Below are positions 1 through 8,542 of a stretch of DNA of 37,484 bases, piece by piece (position 1 is the first letter of the stretch; the number at the start of each line of letters is the position of its first letter). Position numbers and translations under genes: made by a program. Below the pieces are notes generated by a model. The model had not been told where the DNA came from. It worked only from the letters and a program-made list of their open reading frames with translations, and searched no databases. Source of the DNA: Actinomycetota bacterium (GTDB lineage Bacteria; Actinomycetota; Aquicultoria; Aquicultorales; Aquicultoraceae); the NCBI GenBank assembly GCA_030017355.1, contig JASEIR010000002.1, forward strand, positions 1,285 through 38,768. The letters are read 5' to 3'.

Positions 1-552
1 TGGCAATCGGTATGATGGAATACCATACCTTAGCATACCGCCAGATTTTTCAAACGCTTCAAAAATCGTTACGGGATATCCCCTTCTGGCTAACTGAAAT
101 GCACAGGAAAGACCAGCCGGTCCTGATCCGACCACGGCTACTTTCTCTGAACGCGATTCCTCAACAATTTTCTCATGTTGCAAATTGTTTTTTATTGCAT
201 AATCGCCTAAGAATCTTTCTACTTGGTTTATCGATACGGCCTCGTCTTTCGCCTTTCTATTGCATTCGCCTTCGCAGAAATGCGGGCAAACCCTTCCAAG
301 TATAGCTGGCAGCGGGTTGGTATCCGTCAATATTCGCCATGCCTGCTCGTATGATTGATCATCACTTCTCCCAAAATAGCTTGTTTGAGCTATTGATGTC
401 AAAAACGACCTTATGTTATTGCTACTTGGACAGGCATTTTTGCAAGGCGGTGTTTTTTCAACATACTTTGGCCGCAAGTACGAGTCTTCACCGCGACGGC
501 TATAGCTAGCCGCACCGATTGCTCGTTTCCTTGTTTTAAGTACTACCGCCAT
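1..552 (-). CDS. dsrL: DsrL-like NAD(P)H oxidoreductase, N-terminal part (cut by window edge)
   Basis: An open frame of 184 codons runs from an ATG at 552 to the left edge without a stop, so only the N-terminus is here. The start follows a strong AAAGGAGGGAG site. Visible parts are an N-terminal iron-sulfur domain of the GltD/glutamate-synthase small-subunit type (C37, C41, then C89, C93, C97) and the start of an FAD-binding Rossmann fold with G142-S-G-P-A-G147 and a GGMLRYGIP motif at 171-179. This is the architecture of the GltD family. Its place as last gene of the dsrMKJOP-ABD series makes DsrL the best call. In Allochromatium DsrL is a cytoplasmic iron-sulfur flavoprotein linking NAD(H) to DsrAB. 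Reductive organisms with DsrL are known but fewer. A generic GltD-like protein cannot be excluded because the C-terminal ferredoxin domain that marks DsrL lies outside the window. Confidence 0.78.
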   Translation of the reverse strand, partial: MAVVLKTRKRAIGAASYSRRGEDSYLRPKYVEKTPPCKNACPSSNNIRSFLTSIAQTSYFGRSDDQSYEQAWRILTDTNPLPAILGRVCPHFCEGECNRKAKDEAVSINQVERFLGDYAIKNNLQHEKIVEESRSEKVAVVGSGPAGLSCAFQLARRGYPVTIFEAFEKSGGMLRYGIPSYRLP

Positions 553-668
553 TTCTCCCTCCTTTGAATCCCAGGCGTCACCACACTCTAAACTAAGGGT
601 GTTCAGTGATTGCCCTAATCTTACGAAACCAGTGTGTACACGCCTAAGCGATTTTATGATTACTACTC

Positions 669-914
669 TTAATTAGCAGAGCCTTCTTTGTGAGGCAGCT
701 CAATAGAGCTGCCGCCAAAGTAACCATACACACACCGGCCGGAGTCAATTAGCAGCTTTATTGCATCCTTGCAATCTTGCTTGGATACCTGATCCCCATA
801 CTTTGATGTTATTGCCTTTGTGAGATCGGTTGATTTTAATTTCTTTTGCCCTGCACTCTCAGCAACCATCTGATACATTTCGTCTGCAATCTGCTCAATT
901 GAAATTCCAGCCAT
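669..914 (-). CDS. dsrD: DsrD, dissimilatory sulfite reductase-associated activator
   Basis: This 81-residue protein has the length and character of DsrD (about 78 residues), a small winged-helix protein that activates DsrAB during sulfite reduction. It begins MAGISIEQIADEMYQ and has a basic helical middle followed by a short beta segment (CVYGYFGG) typical of a winged-helix wing. It lies 12 bases downstream of dsrB. Its ribosome binding site (AGGGGGAA) overlaps the dsrB stop codon, so the two genes are likely translationally linked. DsrD is normally confined to organisms with reductive-type DsrAB, so it is good evidence for the direction of this pathway. Confidence 0.93.
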   Translation of the reverse strand: MAGISIEQIADEMYQMVAESAGQKKLKSTDLTKAITSKYGDQVSKQDCKDAIKLLIDSGRCVYGYFGGSSIELPHKEGSAN

Positions 915-926
915 GTTTAATTCCCC

Positions 927-2003
927 CTAATACCTATTCTGTACCGACCGTTTAAAGGTCGTTCCAGCGTGTCTAAAGTCATCGAGATGATACTTGGTAA
1001 ACTCGATGCCGGTTTTCTCAAAGAACCTTGCCCAGCCGATTCTGTTAATCCATTCACCCACACGCTCAAATGGCCTTGCATCCTTAGCATATATCTCAAC
1101 AATCTTTTTAACTGCTTCAGTAACCTCCGGCCATCTAGGTGGGTTATTTGGCAGATATGGAACCGCAAGCTTGGTAAACATTGGTTCGGTTCTTGCGTTT
1201 GATATCTTTCCGCCTACCCAGATTGAAACTCCATCATTTAGCGGATCAGCTAATGGCATTGATGGGCAAACTGTATAGCAGTTACCACAATACATACATT
1301 TGTCCTCATCAACCTTAACCGTTGACTTACCTTCAATTGATGTTGGCCTGATTGCATTGTTTGGACAAGAAGCAACGGTTGTTGGTATCTCGCAAAGATT
1401 TGGTAGCGTTTCATGGTCAATCCTTGGCGGTGTTCTGTGAACACCTAAAATTGCAATATCAGAAGCATGAACTGCGCCGCACATATTTAGGCAGCACGCG
1501 ACGGCAAGCCTTACCTTATGCGGCAGCTTCATTGACGTAAAGTAATCAGCTAGCTCATCCATAACTACTTTAACTAGTCCTGAAGCATCTGTAGCGGACG
1601 AGTGGCAGTGTACCCATCCCTGAGTATGCACAACATTTGAAATTCCTCTACCAGTTCCACCAACAAGTGTAAACTTGCTTAATTCTTCAATAAGAGGGTC
1701 GATATTATCTTTGTTCGATAGCAGGAACTCGATATTGTTTCTACTTGTAAATCTTAGGTAACCATCGCAATATTTCTCTGCTAATGCCGTTATCTTCCTT
1801 ACGAATTCTGTACTGATCAATCTTGGTGAAGCGGCACGAACGGTATATATTGAATCGCCGGATTCTGCAACATGCACCAATACGCCTGGTTTTAATATTT
1901 CATGATATTTCCACGCGCCATAGTTTTTCTTAATTATCGGGTGCAAGAATTGCTCGTAATGCGGCGGGCCTATATCCGTTCTTCTCTCTGTTGTTACAGA
2001 CAT
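927..2003 (-). CDS. dsrB: Dissimilatory sulfite reductase beta subunit DsrB
   Basis: DsrB pairs with DsrA in the cytoplasmic alpha2beta2 siroheme enzyme that reduces sulfite and loads sulfur onto DsrC. The 358-residue length is typical. Family motifs are clear: VHTQGWVHCHSSATDASG (125-142), the siroheme/[4Fe-4S] cysteine pair in CCLNMCGAVHASDIAILG (C171 and C175), and a ferredoxin insert with C236, C239, C242 and C246. A GGGAGGT site precedes the ATG at 2003. It lies 78 bases downstream of dsrA in the same transcript. Nothing looks broken. Confidence 0.98.
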   Translation of the reverse strand: MSVTTERRTDIGPPHYEQFLHPIIKKNYGAWKYHEILKPGVLVHVAESGDSIYTVRAASPRLISTEFVRKITALAEKYCDGYLRFTSRNNIEFLLSNKDNIDPLIEELSKFTLVGGTGRGISNVVHTQGWVHCHSSATDASGLVKVVMDELADYFTSMKLPHKVRLAVACCLNMCGAVHASDIAILGVHRTPPRIDHETLPNLCEIPTTVASCPNNAIRPTSIEGKSTVKVDEDKCMYCGNCYTVCPSMPLADPLNDGVSIWVGGKISNARTEPMFTKLAVPYLPNNPPRWPEVTEAVKKIVEIYAKDARPFERVGEWINRIGWARFFEKTGIEFTKYHLDDFRHAGTTFKRSVQNRY

Positions 2004-2081
2004 CTATTTTACCTCCCATTTCATAAAATTAATGTCATTCATGACGCTGCAAGTATAAACAACAATATCCTTCAATCTCGA

Positions 2082-3263
2082 TTATTCTTCCTCGTAATAT
2101 TCCTCATAGAAGATATACGGATTGTCTCTTGGCTGCGTAACCATTTGCGGTATTGGCTCTAGTCCTATGCCCTCTATGAAAGCAGCTAAGCCAACTCTCT
2201 CTACGCATTCGCCAATTCTCTCCCTGTTCTTTCCATGCTCATCCCAGAACTCCCAAATCCTCTCGATGAGGTCATGCAGTTCTTCAAAGTCATCCATCTT
2301 CATAAACGGAATCATCATAGAGCCAAACAGGGCACCTTCAACGATCGGTGCTTTTCCACCTAGCACAATCGCCGCACCGCGTTCTTTGCCCACTCTAAGA
2401 GCTTTTGGTAGCATATTGATGCAATGCATGCATTTTACGCAGTCGCTGTTGTCAATCTTAATCTCTTTACCTTCAATGCTTATGCATTTGGTTGGGCACT
2501 TCTCAACCACATACTCTTGAACATTCATCCCTGAATCAAGATACTCAGCAAAAGCTGCCTGATCTACTTGGATATCATCTTTCCAGATGCCAATGATGCC
2601 AAGGTCTGACCTTGCTATTGCGGCAGTACAATCATTCGGGCAGCCTGACATTTTGATCTTAAACTTATAGTTAAACATCGGCCTATGTAGCTCATCCTGA
2701 TACTTATGCGTTAAATCATAAGTTAAAGCTAAAGTATCATAGCAAGCATTCTGGCACCTAGCGGGACCTACGCAACAGCTTGGTGTCCTCATATCAGACC
2801 CAGAGCCGCCCAAGTCCCAATCTTTTGCAGTTAGTTCTCTAAACGTCGGCTCAAGTTCATCAGTAACTGTTCCCAGGAATACCAAATCGCCTGTTGAACC
2901 ATGCATGTTTAGAAGACCTGAACCGTGTGCATCCCAGATATCCATCAGCTCATTTAGAGCTTTAGCAGTATAAAACCAACCCGATGGCTGATTCACACGG
3001 ATCGTGTGGAAGTGCGAGACTCCCGGGAATTCTTCCGGTAATGCAGAATACCTTCCAATAACACCTCCACCGTAACCCATAACTCCTACCAAGCCGCCGT
3101 GCTTCCAGTAGCCCCTTTTGTCACGATACGACTTTTCGAGCTGACCTAAAAGGTCTCTAACCATGCGTTTTTTCGGAGCCATTTGCTTAAGGTCTGACAC
3201 GAAACTTGGCCATGGTCCTTTCTCCAACTCATCAAGGAGTGGAGTTTTTAGCTCATCTGACAT
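2082..3263 (-). CDS. dsrA: Dissimilatory sulfite reductase alpha subunit DsrA
   Basis: DsrA is the alpha subunit of the siroheme sulfite reductase. Visible features in 393 residues are the CX5C siroheme-cluster motif (C164, C170) in a CCVGPARCQNACYD stretch, the CX3C motif (C208, C212) in SGCPNDCTAAIARSDLG, and a ferredoxin domain with C256/C260 and C275, C278, C281. All expected cluster ligands are present. The C-terminus is very acidic (EEYYEEE). The start has a GGAGG site eight bases upstream. Downstream come dsrB and dsrD; upstream is dsrP, so the genes that move membrane electrons and the reductase are in one series. Confidence 0.98.
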   Translation of the reverse strand: MSDELKTPLLDELEKGPWPSFVSDLKQMAPKKRMVRDLLGQLEKSYRDKRGYWKHGGLVGVMGYGGGVIGRYSALPEEFPGVSHFHTIRVNQPSGWFYTAKALNELMDIWDAHGSGLLNMHGSTGDLVFLGTVTDELEPTFRELTAKDWDLGGSGSDMRTPSCCVGPARCQNACYDTLALTYDLTHKYQDELHRPMFNYKFKIKMSGCPNDCTAAIARSDLGIIGIWKDDIQVDQAAFAEYLDSGMNVQEYVVEKCPTKCISIEGKEIKIDNSDCVKCMHCINMLPKALRVGKERGAAIVLGGKAPIVEGALFGSMMIPFMKMDDFEELHDLIERIWEFWDEHGKNRERIGECVERVGLAAFIEGIGLEPIPQMVTQPRDNPYIFYEEYYEEE

Positions 3264-3353
3264 TTACTTAGCCTCCTTTTCTTTTCTGCAGCAATTTTTG
3301 AATAGGTCTTTTTTAATAATTTGATCTTTCTTAATAACTTAATTAATCGATAG

Positions 3354-4550
3354 CTAGTGATCTTGCTCTTTTACAAACTTTCCTTCAACCGGAAGCAGTG
3401 GTAGCATCCTTAAGCCCATTATGTATACGAATGCTATGAAGGCAAATATACCTATAAACTGAATTATCTCTGCTAGATGAGGTATATAGGGCATAACAAC
3501 TCCGTCTTGGAATGAACTGGCAAGTTCATAACCTGGAAATATTGGGATAGGTAGGAACTGGCCTGGTAGTATAAAGAGCATCCTTTCACCAAGCACACCG
3601 ATCACATGTAAAACCGATGCCGTTAGTATCCATTTAATTTTCGTTTTCGTAGCTGGGTTTAGCAGCAGGAAAATTGGTATTAGCAATCCAAGCCCGTATA
3701 GCATTCCCCAAAACACCCAAGTAAAGAATCCGCCGCTAAACATTACATAAAACTCGCCTTCCTGGGCTTCGGGTACATATAGATGAGTTAAGTGCTCAAT
3801 CGTTACAAGATAAAACACAAATATTATTAGCCCGAGCATAACCCGGCTTAGCTGCTGGAAGAATCGCATATCTATAGATCTTTTTGTAAGCTTGAAGGTG
3901 TAATAAAGCACAACCATTGCAAGAGCACTACCTGATGAAAGCGCAGCAACAACAAATGCTAGTGGTGTTATTGATGAGAAGAACATATCTCTTCCATTTA
4001 CAACACCAAAGATAAATCCAGTACCTGAGTGGACAAAAATAGCGACTATAACAGCTGTTATGCCTAGTATCTTTGTCCATTTTTCATTCTCTTTAAGCTG
4101 CGCCCATAAATACAACACACCAACTGTCATGTATGTCATGTATATGTATGCGTTCAATGACAGCATTGACCTTGGGTTTACCATATAAAATGGCAAAACA
4201 ATCCTGTCTGGCCGGCCCCAATCAGTAATTAGAATTCCAAGCGCTCCGGCCATGAACAAAACAGCATTAAATGCCGCAACCCTTCCTAGTACTTTGTATT
4301 CCTTCTGGCCAAATATAGCCGATAGCGCTGACATTATTAGTGACCCTGCACTAAGACCGACAAACAAAACAAATATAACTTTTGCTCCAGCCCAAGTTAC
4401 AGAGTGGCTCATTCCCGTGATATACATGCCCTTTATGAACCTGACGTAAGAGGCAACCAGCCAGCCAAGAACGAGGGTGCCTAGTATACCCACGGTCCAG
4501 TAATATTTGGGAGTTTTCCCTTCTATTGGTGCAAAATAATACTTAGCCAT
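3354..4550 (-). CDS. dsrP: DsrP, NrfD/PsrC-type membrane quinone subunit of DsrMKJOP
   Basis: A 398-residue polytopic membrane protein with about ten hydrophobic segments, of the NrfD/PsrC family. It follows dsrO by 15 bases and has a GAGG site before its ATG. In the DsrMKJOP complex DsrP is the second membrane quinone-interacting subunit, partnered with the periplasmic ferredoxin DsrO and cytochrome DsrJ. Typical family features include the LSLNAYIYM segment in the middle and a C-terminal MGLRMLPLLPVEG end. The position between dsrO and dsrA settles the name. Confidence 0.94.
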   Translation of the reverse strand: MAKYYFAPIEGKTPKYYWTVGILGTLVLGWLVASYVRFIKGMYITGMSHSVTWAGAKVIFVLFVGLSAGSLIMSALSAIFGQKEYKVLGRVAAFNAVLFMAGALGILITDWGRPDRIVLPFYMVNPRSMLSLNAYIYMTYMTVGVLYLWAQLKENEKWTKILGITAVIVAIFVHSGTGFIFGVVNGRDMFFSSITPLAFVVAALSSGSALAMVVLYYTFKLTKRSIDMRFFQQLSRVMLGLIIFVFYLVTIEHLTHLYVPEAQEGEFYVMFSGGFFTWVFWGMLYGLGLLIPIFLLLNPATKTKIKWILTASVLHVIGVLGERMLFILPGQFLPIPIFPGYELASSFQDGVVMPYIPHLAEIIQFIGIFAFIAFVYIMGLRMLPLLPVEGKFVKEQDH

Positions 4551-4565
4551 ATCTGCCTCACAATC

Positions 4566-5285
4566 CTATAGTCCCTTATAGAATACGCCTGGTCTTACAA
4601 GTTTTTCAGGTCTTAATACCTGAGTCTTGCCCTCAGCGATTATCTTTGCAATCTTACTATTCGGGTCATTTATGTTGCCAAATGTAAGTGCGTTGTGCGG
4701 ACACTTTTCAACGCAAGCAGGCTCTACACCTTTATCTACCCTGTGCACACAGAACGTGCACTTTGTTGCAACACCTATCATCATTCTCGGCAACTCTTTG
4801 TTTGTCCACGTGTTGCTGTTCCTAAAGATAATCGATCTTGCCCTGTACGGACAGGCCACTACACAGTAACGGCATCCAATGCACCTATGCTCATCTACAA
4901 GCACTATGCCATCTTTGCGAACAAATGATGCCTTTGTTACGCATACGTGCACACAAGGTGCATCTGCACAATGCTGACACAATAATGGTATGTATCTCTC
5001 CGGCGCGCCCGGCAATTCCTGCCTAATATTAGCCACTCTTATCCAATAAGCGTCATAACGCTTATTGCCATAGAAGGGCACATTGTTCTCTTCTCTGCAG
5101 ACTTTTTCACATACCTTGCAGCCGGTGCATTTGTTAAGGTCAACAACCATGCCCCACCTGGTTTTAGATTTCTCGCCTGGCTTTTTTTCTTGTGAAGCCA
5201 GCAAATACTGTGTACCAGGAGTGATCATTGAGCCTATAACAATTGCTCCACCGAGTTTCAGAAATGTCCTTCTGTCCATTCCCAT
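4566..5285 (-). CDS. dsrO: DsrO, Tat-exported four-cluster ferredoxin subunit of DsrMKJOP
   Basis: DsrO is the exported iron-sulfur protein of the Dsr membrane complex. The chosen start (ATG at 5285) gives MGMDRRTFLKLGG, a twin-arginine signal, with an AGAAGG site seven bases upstream. A GTG at 5318 would extend the frame by eleven residues but lacks a good ribosome site and buries the signal. The mature part carries four cysteine clusters: C53-C56-C59-C63, CQHCADAPCVHVC, CIGCRYCVVACP, and a fourth group (CTFC...CVEKCP). It is the usual partner of the NrfD-type DsrP that follows. No defect is seen. Confidence 0.94.
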   Translation of the reverse strand: MGMDRRTFLKLGGAIVIGSMITPGTQYLLASQEKKPGEKSKTRWGMVVDLNKCTGCKVCEKVCREENNVPFYGNKRYDAYWIRVANIRQELPGAPERYIPLLCQHCADAPCVHVCVTKASFVRKDGIVLVDEHRCIGCRYCVVACPYRARSIIFRNSNTWTNKELPRMMIGVATKCTFCVHRVDKGVEPACVEKCPHNALTFGNINDPNSKIAKIIAEGKTQVLRPEKLVRPGVFYKGL

Positions 5286-5451
5286 CGCTAGACCTTCTCC
5301 CTTTAATCCTTCTAGCACTTTTAAGGTTTATTAGCTAGAATTTTTCCTTCCTCGAAGCTCTGCACTGCTATTGCCATTTTCGCTTAAACGCTTACTTTCT
5401 ATTATTTTCTTGCTTAAAATACTTGCTTAAATTACATTTTTGTGTTTTAAA

Positions 5452-5838
5452 TTACTTCTTTGTGTTTGCGTAATGGCAGCCTCCCCTGTCACCGAAACAT
5501 CCTGGTTCTACTCCAGCATAACTATGGCACTTGTCGCAGAACTCAGCCCTATTTCTGTGGCAGGTAAAGCAGTTCTCCAAGCTGTACTTTTTGTATTTCT
5601 CCCTTAAACCATTTCTAACCACTTGCACCCGCGCGGTCTTGAGAATATTCATGTGGTTGGCCCTCATGTACGGAACCTCTTCAACACATTTATTCTCAAC
5701 GCCTGCTGGTGCTTTGGCTTTTTCAAGCTTGGGTTGCGGGGCTTGACTTAAAATATCCCCGTTTACAGCGCTTACCAAAAATGGAAGCGTTAATATAACC
5801 AAAAAGACTAGAAATGCAGTTATTGCCTTCATCTTCAT
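5452..5838 (-). CDS. dsrJ: DsrJ, exported multiheme cytochrome c with odd third heme motif
   Basis: DsrJ is the triheme cytochrome of the DsrMKJOP complex, outside the cytoplasmic membrane. A signal-anchor helix covers residues 4-24. C51 in CVEEVPYMRANHM matches the conserved cysteine proposed as an axial haem ligand in this family. Two standard CXXCH motifs are at 90-94 and 101-105. The third expected motif is stretched to C114-FGDRGG-C121-H122 (CX6CH) instead of CXXCH. The gene overlaps dsrK by four bases (ATGA). The reading frame is intact to the stop, so the change is not a simple frameshift. An imperfect duplication of about 20 bases follows across the stop codon. Confidence 0.93.
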   Translation of the reverse strand: MKMKAITAFLVFLVILTLPFLVSAVNGDILSQAPQPKLEKAKAPAGVENKCVEEVPYMRANHMNILKTARVQVVRNGLREKYKKYSLENCFTCHRNRAEFCDKCHSYAGVEPGCFGDRGGCHYANTKK

Positions 5839-7403
5839 TCCTTTGCTCCAAGAACTATAGCCCTACCAACTAGCTGATGGACGCCGCCTGCAACTTCCAT
5901 CGGGATTCCGTATTTGGGCATTATTTTTGTAAATTGTGCTTTACATATAGCACAAATAAGAGCCATAAAGTTAACGCCATGCGTTTCCATAACGTTATGC
6001 AAGGCTTGCATCCTTGGCATTGCGCCCTTTACTCTAACATCGATAAGCTCATCGGTTAATAAACCACCGCCACCACCACAGCAGAATGTTCTCTCCCTTA
6101 TGGTGTCGTATTCCATATCGACATACTTGTTGGTAACTGCTTTTATTAGCTCTCTTGGGATGTCAAATTGCCCGCCAGGCTTATCCCCCATCCTTGTCGC
6201 ACGCGCCACGTTGCACGAATCATGGAACGTCACAACAAACTCGTCATTTGCCGACTTATCGATCTTTAACGCTCCTCTATTTATTAGATCAAGAGTAAAC
6301 TCGCAAATGTGCTGCGGCCTTGGGTATTTTTGATTTAACATATCGAATGGACCGATCAAGGTATTCCAGAAAGCATAGGCTACTCTCCAAGCATGCCCGC
6401 ATTCACCAACAACAAGACGTTTTGGCCTTAATTCCTCAATGGCCTGCTTAATTCGAGAAGCTATCTTTTGCATATGATAGTAACTTCCAACAAACATGCC
6501 GAAGTTACCAGCCTCTGCTGCCGTTGTGCTTAACGTCCAGTTGATGCCTGCTTGATGAAATACTTTTGCATAACCAACTAAAGACTCTAGATGCGGCGTT
6601 GCAAAGAAGTCTGCTGATGGTGTAACTAGTAGTACCTCAGCATCTTCCTCATTAATAGGTAATTTAACCGGTACGCCTGTGTCTTCCTCGATTTCCTCTT
6701 CAACAAATTCTATTGCGTTTCTTAAGGCCGCCTCGTTCATGCCCAGGTTGTTGCCTAGCTCATGAACTTTTCCAATGATCTCATTGGTATACTTTTGGCC
6801 GAGACCAATGGAATCCATAATCTCTCTAGCTGCCATAGAGATTTCTGCTGTATCTATACCATATGGACAATACAGTGAGCATCTTCTGCATTGAGAGCAC
6901 TGATGGAAATAGCTATACCATTCAGCTAGTAAGCTTAAATCGAAATCAACTGCTCCGGCTAGCTTACCAAAAATCTTACCTTCAGTTGTAAAATACTTCC
7001 GGTAAACCTGCCTAAATAACTCTGCCCTTCCAGCCGGCATATTTTTTGGATCCCTGGTGCTTAGGAAATACTGGCACTTATCTGTACATGAACCGCACCT
7101 CACGCATATATCCATGTACACTTGAAGTGATTTATACTTTCCAAGTAGCTCACGCATTTTTGCTACAGCAGCCTCTTGCCAGTTTTCCACCAATGTTCCA
7201 GGAAAACCTAACTTTTCTTGTATCTCCGGCTTAGCAACATGCGGTTTATAGTGGGCAGCAGCACCTTGAACGATTTTAGGCTTTACAATTTTACCCGTTA
7301 ACTCAGGTGTCGGCTCCGGCGCTCTTTTAGGTGGTGACGTCAATAGAGCCGCTATATCCTTATCAACGGTTTTTTCCTCTGTGGTTGTTATTTCTTCTGC
7401 CAT
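5835..7403 (-). CDS. dsrK: DsrK, HdrD-like catalytic iron-sulfur subunit of DsrMKJOP
   Basis: DsrK is the cytoplasmic HdrD-type subunit thought to reduce the DsrC trisulfide or disulfide. In 522 residues it has two [4Fe-4S] motifs (C100-C103-C106-C110 and C169-C172-C175-C179) and the CCG-type site for a catalytic cluster: GECGHAW (C335), HDSCN (C397), FCCGGGGG (C441, C442) and ICAICKAQ (C484, C487). A proline- and lysine-rich N-terminal extension of about 60 residues precedes the core. It starts seven bases after dsrM and overlaps dsrJ, which fits tight co-translation of the complex. Confidence 0.97.
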   Translation of the reverse strand: MAEEITTTEEKTVDKDIAALLTSPPKRAPEPTPELTGKIVKPKIVQGAAAHYKPHVAKPEIQEKLGFPGTLVENWQEAAVAKMRELLGKYKSLQVYMDICVRCGSCTDKCQYFLSTRDPKNMPAGRAELFRQVYRKYFTTEGKIFGKLAGAVDFDLSLLAEWYSYFHQCSQCRRCSLYCPYGIDTAEISMAAREIMDSIGLGQKYTNEIIGKVHELGNNLGMNEAALRNAIEFVEEEIEEDTGVPVKLPINEEDAEVLLVTPSADFFATPHLESLVGYAKVFHQAGINWTLSTTAAEAGNFGMFVGSYYHMQKIASRIKQAIEELRPKRLVVGECGHAWRVAYAFWNTLIGPFDMLNQKYPRPQHICEFTLDLINRGALKIDKSANDEFVVTFHDSCNVARATRMGDKPGGQFDIPRELIKAVTNKYVDMEYDTIRERTFCCGGGGGLLTDELIDVRVKGAMPRMQALHNVMETHGVNFMALICAICKAQFTKIMPKYGIPMEVAGGVHQLVGRAIVLGAKE

Positions 7404-7409
7404 CTCACA

Positions 7410-8132
7410 CTATCCTTTCACAGCCCAGGGAGTTACATGCCTTACTTCCCTAGCATCATCAACCTGATTCCTTGTCGGACTAAAGAATATACCGCCGGAA
7501 TGCATCAGTTTGCTAAATGGGAAATATATCAATAGCAGCAGCACTAGGGTGAAATGGATGATAAATATAGGATCGCCTGGTATTGCCTCCGGCCTAAACT
7601 GCACTAAACCCATAACAAACTGCTTGACTTTAATAATATCTGTTCTTACGTAATATTTCGTCAAGATGCCTGTTGCTGCAATGAGCATTAGAAAGATTAG
7701 AAGCACATAATCCTGCATTAGTGATAAGTAATAGGTTCTATCTATCACTAGACGCATAAGAAATAGAAATGCAAGCGCTCCAAAAAAGATAAACCCCACG
7801 TAGATTTCGAAACTTGTAATCCAAGCAAGCGCTGCGGGGGTTGTCTTAAAGAAGAATCTTAGATGTTTAACTATAGTAATTAATAGGGCGATGTGCATAA
7901 GGTATCCGCCTATCCAGATGATCCTATTACTATAGAATAGACTCTTAAAGAATCCTACTTCTTGGACCATCCTATAAACCACCCCGACCGAATTAACCGG
8001 CGCAGGTGTTAATGGAATCTTTAAGGGGGATGGCGTAGTGGCATATTTCCAGATTCTAGCGAGGAAACCGACTAAAAACACGGCTATCGCCACGTAAGCA
8101 AACAGAGTATACAACAATGTTAACCCGCTCAT
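7410..8132 (-). CDS. dsrM: DsrM, NarI-like membrane cytochrome b subunit
   Basis: A 240-residue membrane protein with five to six hydrophobic helices, of the NarI/HdrE cytochrome b type. Histidines in helices (for example HIALLITIVKH and IIHFTLVLLLL) are candidates for haem b ligands. DsrM oxidises menaquinol and passes electrons to DsrK. The ATG at 8132 has an AAGGGAAG site. The gene is only about 240 residues, shorter than many DsrM of roughly 330 residues but like the compact forms. It heads the dsrMKJOP series and is preceded by a 410-base gap before dsrC. Confidence 0.93.
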   Translation of the reverse strand: MSGLTLLYTLFAYVAIAVFLVGFLARIWKYATTPSPLKIPLTPAPVNSVGVVYRMVQEVGFFKSLFYSNRIIWIGGYLMHIALLITIVKHLRFFFKTTPAALAWITSFEIYVGFIFFGALAFLFLMRLVIDRTYYLSLMQDYVLLIFLMLIAATGILTKYYVRTDIIKVKQFVMGLVQFRPEAIPGDPIFIIHFTLVLLLLIYFPFSKLMHSGGIFFSPTRNQVDDAREVRHVTPWAVKG

Positions 8133-8542
8133 ATTTCTTCCCTTTTTGCACTGTAGAACATTTAAGTTCTACGGATTGACTTTTTCTTGAAAGTAACTTG
8201 CCTTCAGGCGACTTAGCTTATTTTAATGCAGCTTAGCTTATGCTTTTTAAGAAAAAACAACCAAGCTCTGCAAGACAAGCTAAGCCTTTTGGCTATTAAA
8301 TTTCTTGCTTGAAGATTCAATAATTCTATTTTCTTTATTAACTTACTTCTCGCTACAGCCAACTACAGGCAGACTACATACTACTTTTCTGCTGTACCTT
8401 TAGGAAATCCCTTTCCTCCAATTTAGACCGGCTTACCCACTTGGGATTTAGTTAAGATTTAGCTAAGATTCTCGAAATTACACAAAGCCGATCTTTAGCG
8501 CGACTTTGCTGCAATTAATCGCAATTAAAGCAATCGCTAGTT
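8133..8542. other. Intergenic region between dsrC and dsrM
   Basis: No gene is seen in these 410 bases. Short inverted repeats occur at 8153-8172 (GTAGAAC/GTTCTAC, in the dsrM leader) and 8402-8417 (AGGAAA/TTTCCT). CTTAGCTTA occurs twice (8213-8221 and 8231-8239). On the minus strand a run of six T follows an imperfect GC-containing stem near 8260-8300 and could act as a terminator or attenuator ahead of dsrM, but the pairing is weak. No convincing sigma-70 type promoter was found, so dsrM may be read through from dsrC or use an activator-dependent promoter. Confidence 0.5.

Noticed and set aside
12..305. 97-codon plus-strand frame at the left edge
   Set aside because: It is antisense to a clear DsrL-like reading frame with iron-sulfur and FAD motifs.
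2122..2520. 132-codon plus-strand frame inside dsrA
   Set aside because: Antisense shadow of a strongly conserved gene; no ribosome site.
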